From NCBI RefSeq assembly GCF_030812675.1, contig NZ_JAUSTE010000014.1:1-64000 (forward strand): 64,000 bases of DNA. The letters run 5' to 3'. Each line of letters opens with the position of its first letter. Position 1 is the stretch's first letter. Under the pieces are notes generated by a model. The model searched no databases, was not told the DNA's origin, and saw only the letters and a program-made list of their open reading frames with translations. Origin of the DNA: Sinomonas atrocyanea. Lineage in GTDB: Bacteria; Actinomycetota; Actinomycetes; Actinomycetales; Micrococcaceae. The position numbers and the translations under genes are program-made. Shown here piece by piece: positions 26,933-34,749 of this stretch.

Positions 26933-27864
26933 CCGCCGGCGGCCGGCCCGTTCACCGCGAAGTCTCCGAGGAGTTCGGCGAGCGTGTCCTCCCCGCTGGC
27001 CGCGACGGCAGGATCGCTGCCTTCCGTCACCGCCGCGATGAGGCCGAAGTGCAGGGCCCAGCCGGCCGCCCTCAGCCAGCAGGCGTGGTCGTAGGCGGCA
27101 CCCAGCCGCGCCCTGAAGGCAGCCCGGTCCCGGAAGCCGAAGAGCTGCCACGCGCACGCGAGGTCCACGGCCGGGTCGCCGGCGCATGCGTCGCCGAAGT
27201 CGATCACCGCGCTGAGCCGGCCGTCCGCGCCGAGGAGCACGTTGCCGGGGTGCAGGTCCCCGTGCACCCACCGGCGCGGGCCCTGGTGCGCAGCGGCACT
27301 CCTGAACCCGTTCCAGAGCCGCGCGAGGGCGTTCGCATCCGCCCGAGCGGCCGCGCGCGCGAGGCGCCCGCGCACGGCGGCGTCGATCGAGTCGAGTCCG
27401 CCGTCGCGGAACGGGTTCGCCGGCGCCCCCGCGGACGCGGGAGCGTGCAGCGCCACGAGAAAGGACGCCAGCCGGGCGGCGGCGGCCCCCCGCAGACGGG
27501 CCGGGACCGCGAGCGCGGGGAGGCCGTCCGCCCAGAGGCACACGCTCCAGTCCCACGGGTAGCCGCGTCCCGGACGGCCACGGCGCACGGGCAGCGGCAG
27601 CCCGATGTCGACGCCGGCCGCCGCGAGCCGGGCCGCCGCAGCCGGGACGACCTCGAGCTCCTTGAGCAGCAGGGGGGCGGCGAGCGTCCGCCGCGGGAGG
27701 CGCACGCACAGGTCGCCGCCGAGGCGGAAGACGAGGTTGTCCCAGCCGACGGCGGCCGGCCGCAGCGCCAGGTCGGCGAGGTCAGGATGCTGGTCTGCCA
27801 GGAGCCCGGCCACCAGATCTGCGGTGACAGGGACTTCCTGCTCTGGTACGGAAGTCGCCGGCAT
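26929..27864 (-). CDS. Aminoglycoside phosphotransferase (APH) family kinase
   Basis: A 311-aa protein-kinase-like small-molecule phosphotransferase. The catalytic loop is WVHGDLHPGNVLLG (about residue 203) and the metal-binding DFG equivalent is VIDFGDACAGDPAVDLA. N-terminal nucleotide-binding features are DNLVFRLGGDLCVRLPRR and the helix containing LLKELEVVP. The start is ATG 27864, preceded by GAGGA at 6 nt. The family includes antibiotic kinases and metabolic kinases (choline, homoserine, fructosamine), and nothing here identifies the substrate. It lies divergent from the ROK gene. Confidence 0.87.
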   Translation of the reverse strand: MPATSVPEQEVPVTADLVAGLLADQHPDLADLALRPAAVGWDNLVFRLGGDLCVRLPRRTLAAPLLLKELEVVPAAAARLAAAGVDIGLPLPVRRGRPGRGYPWDWSVCLWADGLPALAVPARLRGAAAARLASFLVALHAPASAGAPANPFRDGGLDSIDAAVRGRLARAAARADANALARLWNGFRSAAAHQGPRRWVHGDLHPGNVLLGADGRLSAVIDFGDACAGDPAVDLACAWQLFGFRDRAAFRARLGAAYDHACWLRAAGWALHFGLIAAVTEGSDPAVAASGEDTLAELLGDFAVNGPAAGG

Positions 27865-27952
27865 GCATGATCCTCGGTTCGGCGGTGGGACAATGGCCTC
27901 CACGGTAACGTACTCCGAAGTAGCTCGTCCGTGATTCTGCCGAGAGGACCCA

Positions 27953-29212
27953 GTGACGGAGACCCGCCAGTCAGCCGCCCGACGTGGGACCAATTTGCCC
28001 CGCATGGGCGACTTCAACCTCACCGTGATCCTCGATGCCATCCGCCGGTCCGAGTCCGGCCTCAGCCGGGTCGAGCTAGCCCAGATCGTCGGGCTGTCGC
28101 CGCAGACCATCTCCAACATCTCGCGCCGCCTCCTGGACCAGAAGCTCATCGTCGAGGCCGGGAAGGAGGGCTCCGGGCCGGGCAAGCCGCGCACGATCCT
28201 CAGGCTCAACCCGCAGGGCATGTACGCCCTCGGGGTGCACCTCGATCCGAGCCTGGTCACCGTCGTGCTCCTCGATCTCGTGGGCCGGATCGTGGAGAAG
28301 GAGATGTTCGTGACCCCCCGCAGCCACGAGCCGGACGAGGTCGTCGCCGCGATCGCCCGGTCTGTCGAGGGGCTCCTCGAGCGCTCCGGCATCGCCCGCG
28401 AGCTCGTGGCCGGCGTCGGCGTGGCAGCACCCGGGCCGATCGACCTGGACCGCGGCGCCGTGGTCGGTCCGCCGCTGCTGCGCGGCTGGGTCGACGTCCC
28501 GCTGCAGGCGATGGTCCAGGAGGCCACCGGCCTGCCGGCCATCATGGACAAGGACGTCACCGGCGCCGCCGTCGCGGAGACCTGGACCGGGGCACCCGGC
28601 GGGGCGGACAGCTTCGCCTTCTTCTACCTGGGCACCGGGCTCGGCTGCGGCCTCGTCCTCGGCGGCGAGGTCTACCGGGGCAGCTCGGGCAACGCCGGCG
28701 AGATCGGGCACATCATCGTGGACCCGGACGGCCCGGAGTGCTTCGACGGGTGCGGGATGCGCGGGACGATCGCCACCGTGCTCGAGCCGGTGCGGCTCGT
28801 CGGCGAGGCCATCGAGGCAGGGGTGCTCCTCCCGCTCGGCGACGAGCCCACGGCCGGGGACTTCCAGGAGGCCTTCGCGCACCTGAGCGGCCTCGCCGGC
28901 AGGGGCGACGAGCACGCCGTCACGATCCTGAGCGCGGCCGCGCGGAAACTCGCGTGGGCCGCCGCCGTCGTCGGCAACCTCCTCGACGTCGACCGGATGG
29001 TCTTCGGCGGGCCCTTCTGGGCACCGGTGGCCGATTTCTGCCTCGAGGTGCTGCCCGACATGGTCAACGGCCTCCTGGCGGCCCGGGGGATCTACCGGGT
29101 CGAGATCGCCGGGACCGGGCTGGGCGAGGACGTCGGCGCCGTGGGGGCCGCGTGCCTCGTGCTGGAGCGTGCGCTCGCGCCGAGGGCAGAGCGGCTCCTG
29201 CTCGGCGGGTAG
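27953..29212 (+). CDS. ROK family transcriptional regulator (NagC/XylR type)
   Basis: A 419-aa repressor-type protein. An N-terminal winged helix (residues 15-85, LSRVELAQIVGLSPQTISNISRRL) precedes a sugar-kinase-like ROK domain with GVHLDPSLVTVVLLDL, GVGVAAPGPID and GTGLGCGLVLGG. The ROK zinc motif is altered: GHIIVDPDGPECFDGCGMRGT lacks the usual final cysteine (C-x-CG-x2-GC), having threonine, and spacing between the first two cysteines is enlarged. No sugar transport genes are adjacent, so the effector is unknown. GTG start after GAGAGGA. The MoxR operon begins 60 nt downstream in the same direction. Confidence 0.9.
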   Translation: MTETRQSAARRGTNLPRMGDFNLTVILDAIRRSESGLSRVELAQIVGLSPQTISNISRRLLDQKLIVEAGKEGSGPGKPRTILRLNPQGMYALGVHLDPSLVTVVLLDLVGRIVEKEMFVTPRSHEPDEVVAAIARSVEGLLERSGIARELVAGVGVAAPGPIDLDRGAVVGPPLLRGWVDVPLQAMVQEATGLPAIMDKDVTGAAVAETWTGAPGGADSFAFFYLGTGLGCGLVLGGEVYRGSSGNAGEIGHIIVDPDGPECFDGCGMRGTIATVLEPVRLVGEAIEAGVLLPLGDEPTAGDFQEAFAHLSGLAGRGDEHAVTILSAAARKLAWAAAVVGNLLDVDRMVFGGPFWAPVADFCLEVLPDMVNGLLAARGIYRVEIAGTGLGEDVGAVGAACLVLERALAPRAERLLLGG

Positions 29213-29272
29213 CATGGGCACCAAGCCGCCGGCGCAGGCGCCCAGGCGGTGCGGGCACAGGAGGGGGACGCC

Positions 29273-30292
29273 ATGCTCCAGCACGTCGACGGGGTGCCGC
29301 CGGCACCGCCGCTGAGCGCCGGCGAGCTCGGAGAGGCGGCGCGGGTCATCGCCGCCGTCTCCCGCCAGTTCGAGGCGAAGGTGGTCGGCCAGGACCGCCT
29401 GCGGCAGACCCTGCTGATCGGCCTCCTCACCGGCGGCCACGTGCTGCTCGAATCGGTTCCCGGGCTCGCCAAGACGACCGCAGCCTCGACGCTCGCGGAC
29501 TCGATCCGGGGCTCCTTCCGGCGCATCCAGTGCACCCCCGACCTCCTGCCGAGCGACATCGTGGGCACGCAGGTCTACGACGCACGCGACGCGAGCTTCA
29601 CCACCCAGCTCGGCCCCGTGCACGCCAACATCGTGCTCCTCGACGAGATCAACCGGTCGAGCGCGAAGACGCAGAGCGCCATGCTCGAGGCGATGCAGGA
29701 ACGCCAGACCAGCATCGGCGGCGAGGTCCACCGGCTCCCGGAGCCCTTCCTCGTGCTCGCCACCCAGAACCCCATCGAGCAGGAGGGCACCTACCAGCTC
29801 CCCGAGGCGCAGATGGACCGGTTCATGCTCAAGGACGTGCTCGACTACCCGACGCCCGAGGAGGAGGCCGAAGTCCTCCACCGGATCGACCGGGGCGTCT
29901 ACGCCGCTGACGCCTCGACCGGGCCAGCAGCGGACCTCAGCGAGGTGGCGGAGCTCCAGGCCGCCGCGCGCCGGGTGTACCTCGACCCCGCCATCGTGCG
30001 CTACATCGTGGGGCTGACGTACGTGACCAGGCACGCAGACCAGTACATCGACCCGCGTCTGGCGGGCTACATCGAGTTCGGCGCGAGCCCCCGCGCCTCG
30101 ATCGCCTTCGCCGCCGCGGCGCGGGCGGCGGCCCTCCTGTCCGGGCGCGACTACGTGGTCCCCGAGGACGTCAAGTCGCTCGCGCACCGGGTGCTGCGCC
30201 ACCGGGTCATCCTCGGCTTCGAGGCCGCCGCGGACCACGTGCTCGTGGAGACCGTCATCGACGCCCTCGTCGCCGCCGTGCAGACACCCTAG
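29273..30292 (+). CDS. MoxR-type AAA+ ATPase
   Basis: A 339-aa AAA+ chaperone, first gene of a MoxR-VWA operon. Walker A is the MoxR variant ESVPGLAKTT (near residue 55), Walker B is IVLLDEINRSSAKTQ, sensor 1 is ATQNPIEQEGTYQLPEAQMDRF-like and the C-terminal lid includes ASPRASIAFAAAARA. MoxR ATPases act with VWA proteins in assembling or activating complexes at the membrane. ATG 29273 has AGGAGGGGG 5 nt upstream and is preferred to GTG 29249. DUF58 follows after 10 nt. Confidence 0.93.
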   Translation: MLQHVDGVPPAPPLSAGELGEAARVIAAVSRQFEAKVVGQDRLRQTLLIGLLTGGHVLLESVPGLAKTTAASTLADSIRGSFRRIQCTPDLLPSDIVGTQVYDARDASFTTQLGPVHANIVLLDEINRSSAKTQSAMLEAMQERQTSIGGEVHRLPEPFLVLATQNPIEQEGTYQLPEAQMDRFMLKDVLDYPTPEEEAEVLHRIDRGVYAADASTGPAADLSEVAELQAAARRVYLDPAIVRYIVGLTYVTRHADQYIDPRLAGYIEFGASPRASIAFAAAARAAALLSGRDYVVPEDVKSLAHRVLRHRVILGFEAAADHVLVETVIDALVAAVQTP

Positions 30293-30302
30293 GGCGCCCC
30301 CA

Positions 30303-31187
30303 ATGCGGACCAGCCTCGTGGCGAAGGTCGCCTCGAAGATGTTCATCTTCGCCCACCGCCGGGCGCGGACGATGCTCGACGGCGAATACGGTGCGGTGTT
30401 CCGCGGCCGCAGCCTCGACTTCGACGACCTGCGTGCCTACGCGCCCGGCGACGAGATCCGCGACATCGACTGGAAGGCGTCCGCCCGCGTCGGAGCGCCC
30501 CTCGTGCGGAGGTACGCGGCCGTCCGCAAGCAGACGGTCGTCCTCGTGGCGGACACCGGGCGGGGCATGGCGGCGGTGTCCCGCAGCGGGGAGCCCAAGC
30601 GCGAGATCATGCTCATGGCCCTCGGCGTCATGGGCTACCTCGCGTACCGCCACGGGGACCAGCTGGCCCTCGTCGCGGGGGACTCCTCGGCCACCGCGGC
30701 CCACCCGCCCCGCACGGGCCAGGCCCACCTCGAGCAGATCCTGCGCCGGCTCCAGTCCTCCGCCGGCACCTCCGCGTCCCGCAGCGACCTCACGGCCCAG
30801 CTCGCCCACGTCGCCCGCACCGTCCGGCGCCGGGGCCTCCTCGTCGTCGTCGCCGACGAAGCAGTCCTGGACGACGAGGACGAGGCGCTCCTGGCTCGCC
30901 TCGCCGTCCAGCACGAGATCCTCTGGATCACCGTCCTGGACGCCGAACTCGTCGGCGCCGCCGCACCACGGCGGAGCTACGACGTCGACGGCGGCGCGCT
31001 CCTCCTCGGCCGGCTCGCCGCCGAGGAGGAGGTGGTCCGCGAGTACGGGCGCCTCATGGCCGAGCGCACCGAGCGCCGGGAGCGGATCCTGAACCGCCTC
31101 GGCATCGTCGAGGGACGCCTCGGCTCCGTCGACGAGGTCCTCCCGGGCATCTTCCGGCTCCTGGAGAGGCACCGCCGTGCCCGCTGA
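30303..31187 (+). CDS. DUF58 domain protein (VWA-like)
   Basis: A 294-aa cytoplasmic protein. The DUF58 signature is complete: GEYGAVFRGRSLDFDDLRAYAPGDEIRDIDWKASAR around residues 27-62, then a VWA-like fold starting VVLVADTGRGMA with a degenerate MIDAS. No transmembrane segment is present. DUF58 proteins are constant partners of MoxR ATPases. It overlaps the next gene by 11 nt, so translation is coupled. Confidence 0.92.
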   Translation: MRTSLVAKVASKMFIFAHRRARTMLDGEYGAVFRGRSLDFDDLRAYAPGDEIRDIDWKASARVGAPLVRRYAAVRKQTVVLVADTGRGMAAVSRSGEPKREIMLMALGVMGYLAYRHGDQLALVAGDSSATAAHPPRTGQAHLEQILRRLQSSAGTSASRSDLTAQLAHVARTVRRRGLLVVVADEAVLDDEDEALLARLAVQHEILWITVLDAELVGAAAPRRSYDVDGGALLLGRLAAEEEVVREYGRLMAERTERRERILNRLGIVEGRLGSVDEVLPGIFRLLERHRRAR

Positions 31188-31644
31188 CACCCCGTTCTAC
31201 GGACCCCTCGCCTACTCGGGCTTCTGGCTCTTCCTGGGCCTGGCGCTCGCGGCCGCCGCGGTCGGCTGGGTCGGCTACGCCGTGGTCAGCACCCGGCCGC
31301 CCCGGCCCGTGGCGGACGCGTCCATCCCGCGCTTCCACGCCTCGCCGGGCCTCCGCCGCGTGTACCTCGGCAGGATCGAGGAGATCGCCGAACTGCTCGA
31401 GGCCGGGGAGATCGGCTCCCGCACCGCCGCCCAGGAGCTCTCGCGGATCGTCCGCGGATTCGTGCAGGAGGCCACCGGCGTCGGGGCCTCCCGCATGACC
31501 CTCGAGGAACTGCGCCGGCAGCCGGTCCCGGCGGTGGCCGCCGCCGTCGAGCGCTTCTACCCGGGCGAGTTCTCCGCCCCGGGGGAGCCGGATGCCGAGG
31601 CCGCCCTCGGCGCCGCCCGGACGGTGGTGGGCTCGTGGATCTGA
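31177..31644 (+). CDS. Single-span membrane protein of the MoxR operon (DUF4381-like)
   Basis: A 155-aa protein with one N-terminal transmembrane helix (residues about 13-36) and a cytoplasmic helical domain (RVYLGRIEEIAELLEAGEIGSRTAAQELSRIVRGFVQEAT). The length, position between DUF58 and the first VWA gene, and helical pattern match the small DUF4381-type component of MoxR operons. GTG start inside the DUF58 gene; its 3' end overlaps the next gene by 10 nt. I cannot assign a biochemical activity. Confidence 0.78.
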   Translation: MPADTPFYGPLAYSGFWLFLGLALAAAAVGWVGYAVVSTRPPRPVADASIPRFHASPGLRRVYLGRIEEIAELLEAGEIGSRTAAQELSRIVRGFVQEATGVGASRMTLEELRRQPVPAVAAAVERFYPGEFSAPGEPDAEAALGAARTVVGSWI

Positions 31645-32615
31645 ACTATGCATGGCTCCTGGTGCCGGGGGTGCTGGCCCTCCTCGGCGCCGCAGCCGTG
31701 GTGCTGTGGAGGCGGAAGGGCACGGACGACGCCGTTCCGGTCGCCCACGGCGACCGGCTCGCCGCCCTGCCGAGCTACCGGCGGCTCGTGCGGAGGCAGC
31801 GGATCTGGCTCGCGGTCGTCGTCGGCGCCGCCCTCGTCCTCGCGGGGGCGCTCCTCGTCGCGGCCGCCCGGCCGATCCTCGCCTCCTCCCAGCGGCCCGA
31901 GCAGCGCAGCCGCGACATCATCCTGTGCCTGGACACCTCGGGGTCGATGAGCCGGGCCGACTCGGCGATCGTGGACGTCTTCGCCTCCATGGTCCGGGAC
32001 TTCCACGGCGAGCGGATCGGCATGACGATCTTCGACGGCAGCGGCGTCCAGGTCTTCCCCCTCACCGACGACTACTCCTACATCGAGGAGCAGCTGGGCC
32101 GGGCCCAGACCGCCTTCGACCAGCGCGGGGGCGACCCGTCCTTCTTCGAGGGCACCTCCGAGGGGCGCGGCACGTCCCTGATCGGCGACGGCCTGGCTGC
32201 GTGCGTGATGAACTTCCCGCGCCTCGGCACCGAGAAGCGCTCCCGCTCGGTCATCCTCTCGACGGACAACTACCTCGCCGGACGGCCGATCTTCACCTTG
32301 CAGCAGGCGGCCGACCTCGCGACCTCGAGCCAGGTCAAGGTCTACGCCCTCAACCCCGCCGACTTCGGAAGCACCACCCCCACCCAGGAGACCCTCGGCC
32401 TGCGCACCGCGGCCGAGTCCACCGGCGGAACCTACTTCCCGCTGCGGAGCACCACCGCCGCACGCAGCATCATCGCCCAGATCCAGGCGAGCGAGGCGAC
32501 CGCCACGAAGGCCGCGGCCCGCGGACTGGTCGCAGACAAGCCGGAGGTGCCGCTGGGCATCGCCCTCGCCGCGGGCCTGGTGCTCGCCCTGGGCCTGTGG
32601 AGGGCGCGGACATGA
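31635..32615 (+). CDS. VWA domain membrane protein (BatA-like)
   Basis: A 326-aa membrane protein. Two N-terminal helices (about residues 6-25 and 58-78) and one C-terminal helix (PLGIALAAGLVLALGLW) flank a von Willebrand A domain. The MIDAS is intact: D100-T-S102-G-S104 in CLDTSGSMSR, with GTSLIGDGLA and ILSTDNY completing the metal site. In the Bat systems such proteins are tethered metal-dependent protein-binding modules. The GTG start overlaps the previous gene and the last codon overlaps the next, so the whole cluster is translationally coupled. Confidence 0.9.
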   Translation: MDLNYAWLLVPGVLALLGAAAVVLWRRKGTDDAVPVAHGDRLAALPSYRRLVRRQRIWLAVVVGAALVLAGALLVAAARPILASSQRPEQRSRDIILCLDTSGSMSRADSAIVDVFASMVRDFHGERIGMTIFDGSGVQVFPLTDDYSYIEEQLGRAQTAFDQRGGDPSFFEGTSEGRGTSLIGDGLAACVMNFPRLGTEKRSRSVILSTDNYLAGRPIFTLQQAADLATSSQVKVYALNPADFGSTTPTQETLGLRTAAESTGGTYFPLRSTTAARSIIAQIQASEATATKAAARGLVADKPEVPLGIALAAGLVLALGLWRART

Positions 32616-33607
32616 CGGTCCTGCCCGTGATCCCCTGGTGGGCCGCCCTCGCGGCCAGCATCCTCGTCCTCGGCGCCGTGGGCTGGGCCGCCTGGCGCGC
32701 CCTGGCCGCGGGCCGGCCGCGCGTGCCGTGGATCCTCCGGTGCCTGCTGGCCGTGTTCCTCGTCGCGGCCGTGTGGCGGCCGGGCATTCCCGGCGCCGAG
32801 GCGCAGGGCGCCGCGAGCGATGTGAACGTCTTCTTCGTCGTCGACCTCACCACGAGCTCCGCCGCGGAGGACTACGGCGGCAGGCCCCGCCTCGAGGGCA
32901 TGCGCGCGGACATGGCTGCCATCGCCGAGCGCCTCGCAGGGGCCAAGTTCGCCGTCATCACGTTCGACACCAGGGGCAGCGTCAGGATGCCCCTCAGCGC
33001 GGACACCTCCGCCCTCGAGACGACCGCCGAGACCATGCGCCCCGCCTACTACGTGTACTCGCAGGGCTCGAGCATCACCGCGGGCGCCGACGCCCTGCGG
33101 CAGCGACTCGAGGCATCGGCCCACGACGCCCCGGAGCGCCAGCGTGTGGTGTTCTACCTCGGCGACGGAGAGCAGACGAGCGCGGGCGCGCCGGCCCCGA
33201 TGGGGATCGACCGCGGTCTCGTCAGCGGGGGAGCGGTGCTCGGGTACGGCACGGCCTCCGGCGGCCGGATGCGGGAGAACGCGCCGGATGCGCAGGGCGA
33301 GCAGCCGTACCTGCTCGACCCGACCACCGGCGCGGACGCCGTCAGCCGGATCGACGAGGACGCCCTGCGCGGGCTCGCGGGCCAGCTCGGGGTCCCCTAC
33401 GTGCACCGCGGTCCCGGGGACGCCGTGGATGCGGCCCTCGTCCAGGCGCAGCCCGGGACCCTGAGGCCCACCGCCGAGTCGGGGCTGTTCGGCCGATTCG
33501 AGCTCTACTGGATCTTCGCCCTGGCGGCGTTCGGCCTCACCCTGGCCGAGGTCGTCCGGTCGGGCCGTGCGCTGCTGGAGGTCCTGCCGGTGCGGAGGCC
33601 GGGATGA
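32612..33607 (+). CDS. Second VWA-like membrane protein with degenerate MIDAS (BatB-like)
   Basis: A 331-aa protein with two N-terminal helices (about residues 9-30 and 40-55), a VWA-like domain from residue 70 and a C-terminal helix (LYWIFALAAFGLTLAEVV). The metal motif is altered: the family D-x-S-x-S appears as D78-L-T-T-S in VVDLTTSSA. VFYLGDGEQTSAG and SSITAGADAL are the other conserved strands. It may therefore bind metal weakly or act as a structural partner of the upstream VWA protein. ATG 32612 overlaps the previous stop (ATGA) and its own stop overlaps the next ATG. Confidence 0.87.
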   Translation: MTVLPVIPWWAALAASILVLGAVGWAAWRALAAGRPRVPWILRCLLAVFLVAAVWRPGIPGAEAQGAASDVNVFFVVDLTTSSAAEDYGGRPRLEGMRADMAAIAERLAGAKFAVITFDTRGSVRMPLSADTSALETTAETMRPAYYVYSQGSSITAGADALRQRLEASAHDAPERQRVVFYLGDGEQTSAGAPAPMGIDRGLVSGGAVLGYGTASGGRMRENAPDAQGEQPYLLDPTTGADAVSRIDEDALRGLAGQLGVPYVHRGPGDAVDAALVQAQPGTLRPTAESGLFGRFELYWIFALAAFGLTLAEVVRSGRALLEVLPVRRPG

Positions 33608-34455
33608 CGGCGCTGCTGGGACGGCGCCCCCGGAGCCGACCGGGTCCCGCCGAGGAGAGCCCAGACCGGCGCGCTGCACGGCTGCAGCGCCGGTCCCGGC
33701 TGCTCCTGGGCGGCCTGCCGTTCGTCCTGGTCGCCCTCCTGGCGGCCGCCAAGCTGCTGGGCATGAACGCCTACGCCCAGGAGGCCATCGTGGCCTTCGA
33801 CGGCAAGGACGCCGCCGGCGTCGCCTCAGGCGCGGCGGGCATGGGGTTCCTCGACGTCGTCGAGACGCACAAGTCCCACTTCGCCGCCGGCGACGCCGCC
33901 GTCGTCGCGGGGGACTGGACGCGGGCCCGCGCGGAGTTCGAGGAGGCGCTGCGCCGGACGGGTCCCGACGACGAGTGCACGGTGCGGGTCAACCTGGTGC
34001 TGACCATCGAGAAGCTCGGGGACGCGGCACGGGACGCGGGCGACACCGCGAAGGCGGGGATGCTCTACCGCGACGGGGAGGCAGTGGCCGAGGCCGCCCC
34101 GCAGGGCTGCTTCCAGCAGAACAGCCCGCAGAACCAGCAGCAGCAGGGCCAGAGGCTCGGCGAGGCCAAGGAGCGGCTGCAGGGCAAGCAGGGCGCCCCT
34201 GGCCCCTCTGGCCAGCCGGCCGGACCCCCCCGCCAGCAGGACCAGCCCGGGCAGCAGGGCACCCCCGGCCCGCAGGGCCAGGCGCCCGCGCCCTCGGCGG
34301 CGCCGTCGCCCGGGCAGGGCCAGACGCCCGAGGACCAGCGGCTGCGGAACCTCGAGCGCAAGTCGCAGGCCGGCCAGCAGCAGCGCTCGGACGGGCAGCA
34401 GCGCAACGACTACCTCGACAGCCCGCCGTCGGCCCCGGTCGACAGGCCCTGGTAG
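33604..34455 (+). CDS. TPR-like membrane protein with Gln/Pro/Gly-rich tail (BatC-like)
   Basis: A 283-aa protein closing the MoxR operon. One transmembrane helix (about residues 36-55, LLLGGLPFVLVALLAAAKLLG) leads to a helical region with a TPR-like pattern (AAGDAAVVAGDWTRARAEFEEALRR, then AGDTAKAGMLYRDGEAVAE). Residues from about 170 onward are Gln/Gly/Pro-rich low complexity (QNQQQQGQRL, PGQQGTPGPQGQ). The layout parallels BatC-type TPR proteins. No terminator with a T-tract follows; the metF leader begins within about 50 nt. Confidence 0.8.
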   Translation: MTALLGRRPRSRPGPAEESPDRRAARLQRRSRLLLGGLPFVLVALLAAAKLLGMNAYAQEAIVAFDGKDAAGVASGAAGMGFLDVVETHKSHFAAGDAAVVAGDWTRARAEFEEALRRTGPDDECTVRVNLVLTIEKLGDAARDAGDTAKAGMLYRDGEAVAEAAPQGCFQQNSPQNQQQQGQRLGEAKERLQGKQGAPGPSGQPAGPPRQQDQPGQQGTPGPQGQAPAPSAAPSPGQGQTPEDQRLRNLERKSQAGQQQRSDGQQRNDYLDSPPSAPVDRPW

Positions 34456-34496
34456 CAGTCACATTCCGTCACTGCAGGACACATTCCGGCGGGGGC

Positions 34497-34526
34497 TTGA
34501 TGGAGCCGTGCCTGCCTTTCTAGGCT
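34497..34526 (+). promoter_or_regulatory. Candidate promoter of metF-metE
   Basis: TTGATG (34497-34502) and TAGGCT (34521-34526) are separated by 18 bases. Transcription from here would start near 34533 and give a leader of about 215 nt that contains the hairpins described next. Confidence 0.45.
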
Positions 34527-34535
34527 CGTAGGCAA

Positions 34536-34602
34536 GTTGCTCGTGCAACGTGTCAGCGATCCCCCTCAGCGGGGATGTGGGTGCCCCCGTGTGGGCCTGA
34601 CA
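34536..34602 (+). promoter_or_regulatory. Structured 5' leader of metF-metE, possible riboswitch of unassigned class
   Basis: A hairpin GTTGC-TCGT-GCAAC (34536-34549) is followed at once by a potential three-way junction. Its closing stem is TGTCAG (34551-34556) with CTGACA (34597-34602). One arm is ATCCCC (34559-34564) with GGGGAT (34571-34576), and the other is GCCC (34583-34586) with GGGC (34593-34596). Further complementary segments follow before the metF start. It does not match what I know of SAM-I, SAM-IV or cobalamin cores. The position before two methionine-synthesis genes makes regulation plausible. Pairings are seen in sequence; function is inference. Confidence 0.4.
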
Positions 34603-34749
34603 TTTGCCGCAGGGACCAGTCCTGGTCGTACAGCGCCAGCCGCGGCGGCGCTCTAGGAGCGGACCTTCCCTGCGATCCCTGAAGAACCCTGCCCTGGCGA
34701 TGCGCCGTGCCCCGGCGCGCCAGTGCAGACCGGACACCCAAGGATGCAG

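Noticed and set aside
34140-34400. Tandem CAG/CAGCAG-rich repeats as a CRISPR-like or DNA repeat array
   Set aside because: They encode the Gln/Gly/Pro tail of the last MoxR-operon protein, are irregular and stay in frame.
34536-34602. SAM-IV or cobalamin riboswitch call for the metF leader
   Set aside because: The conserved core sequences that I know for those classes are not present, so the element is left unassigned.
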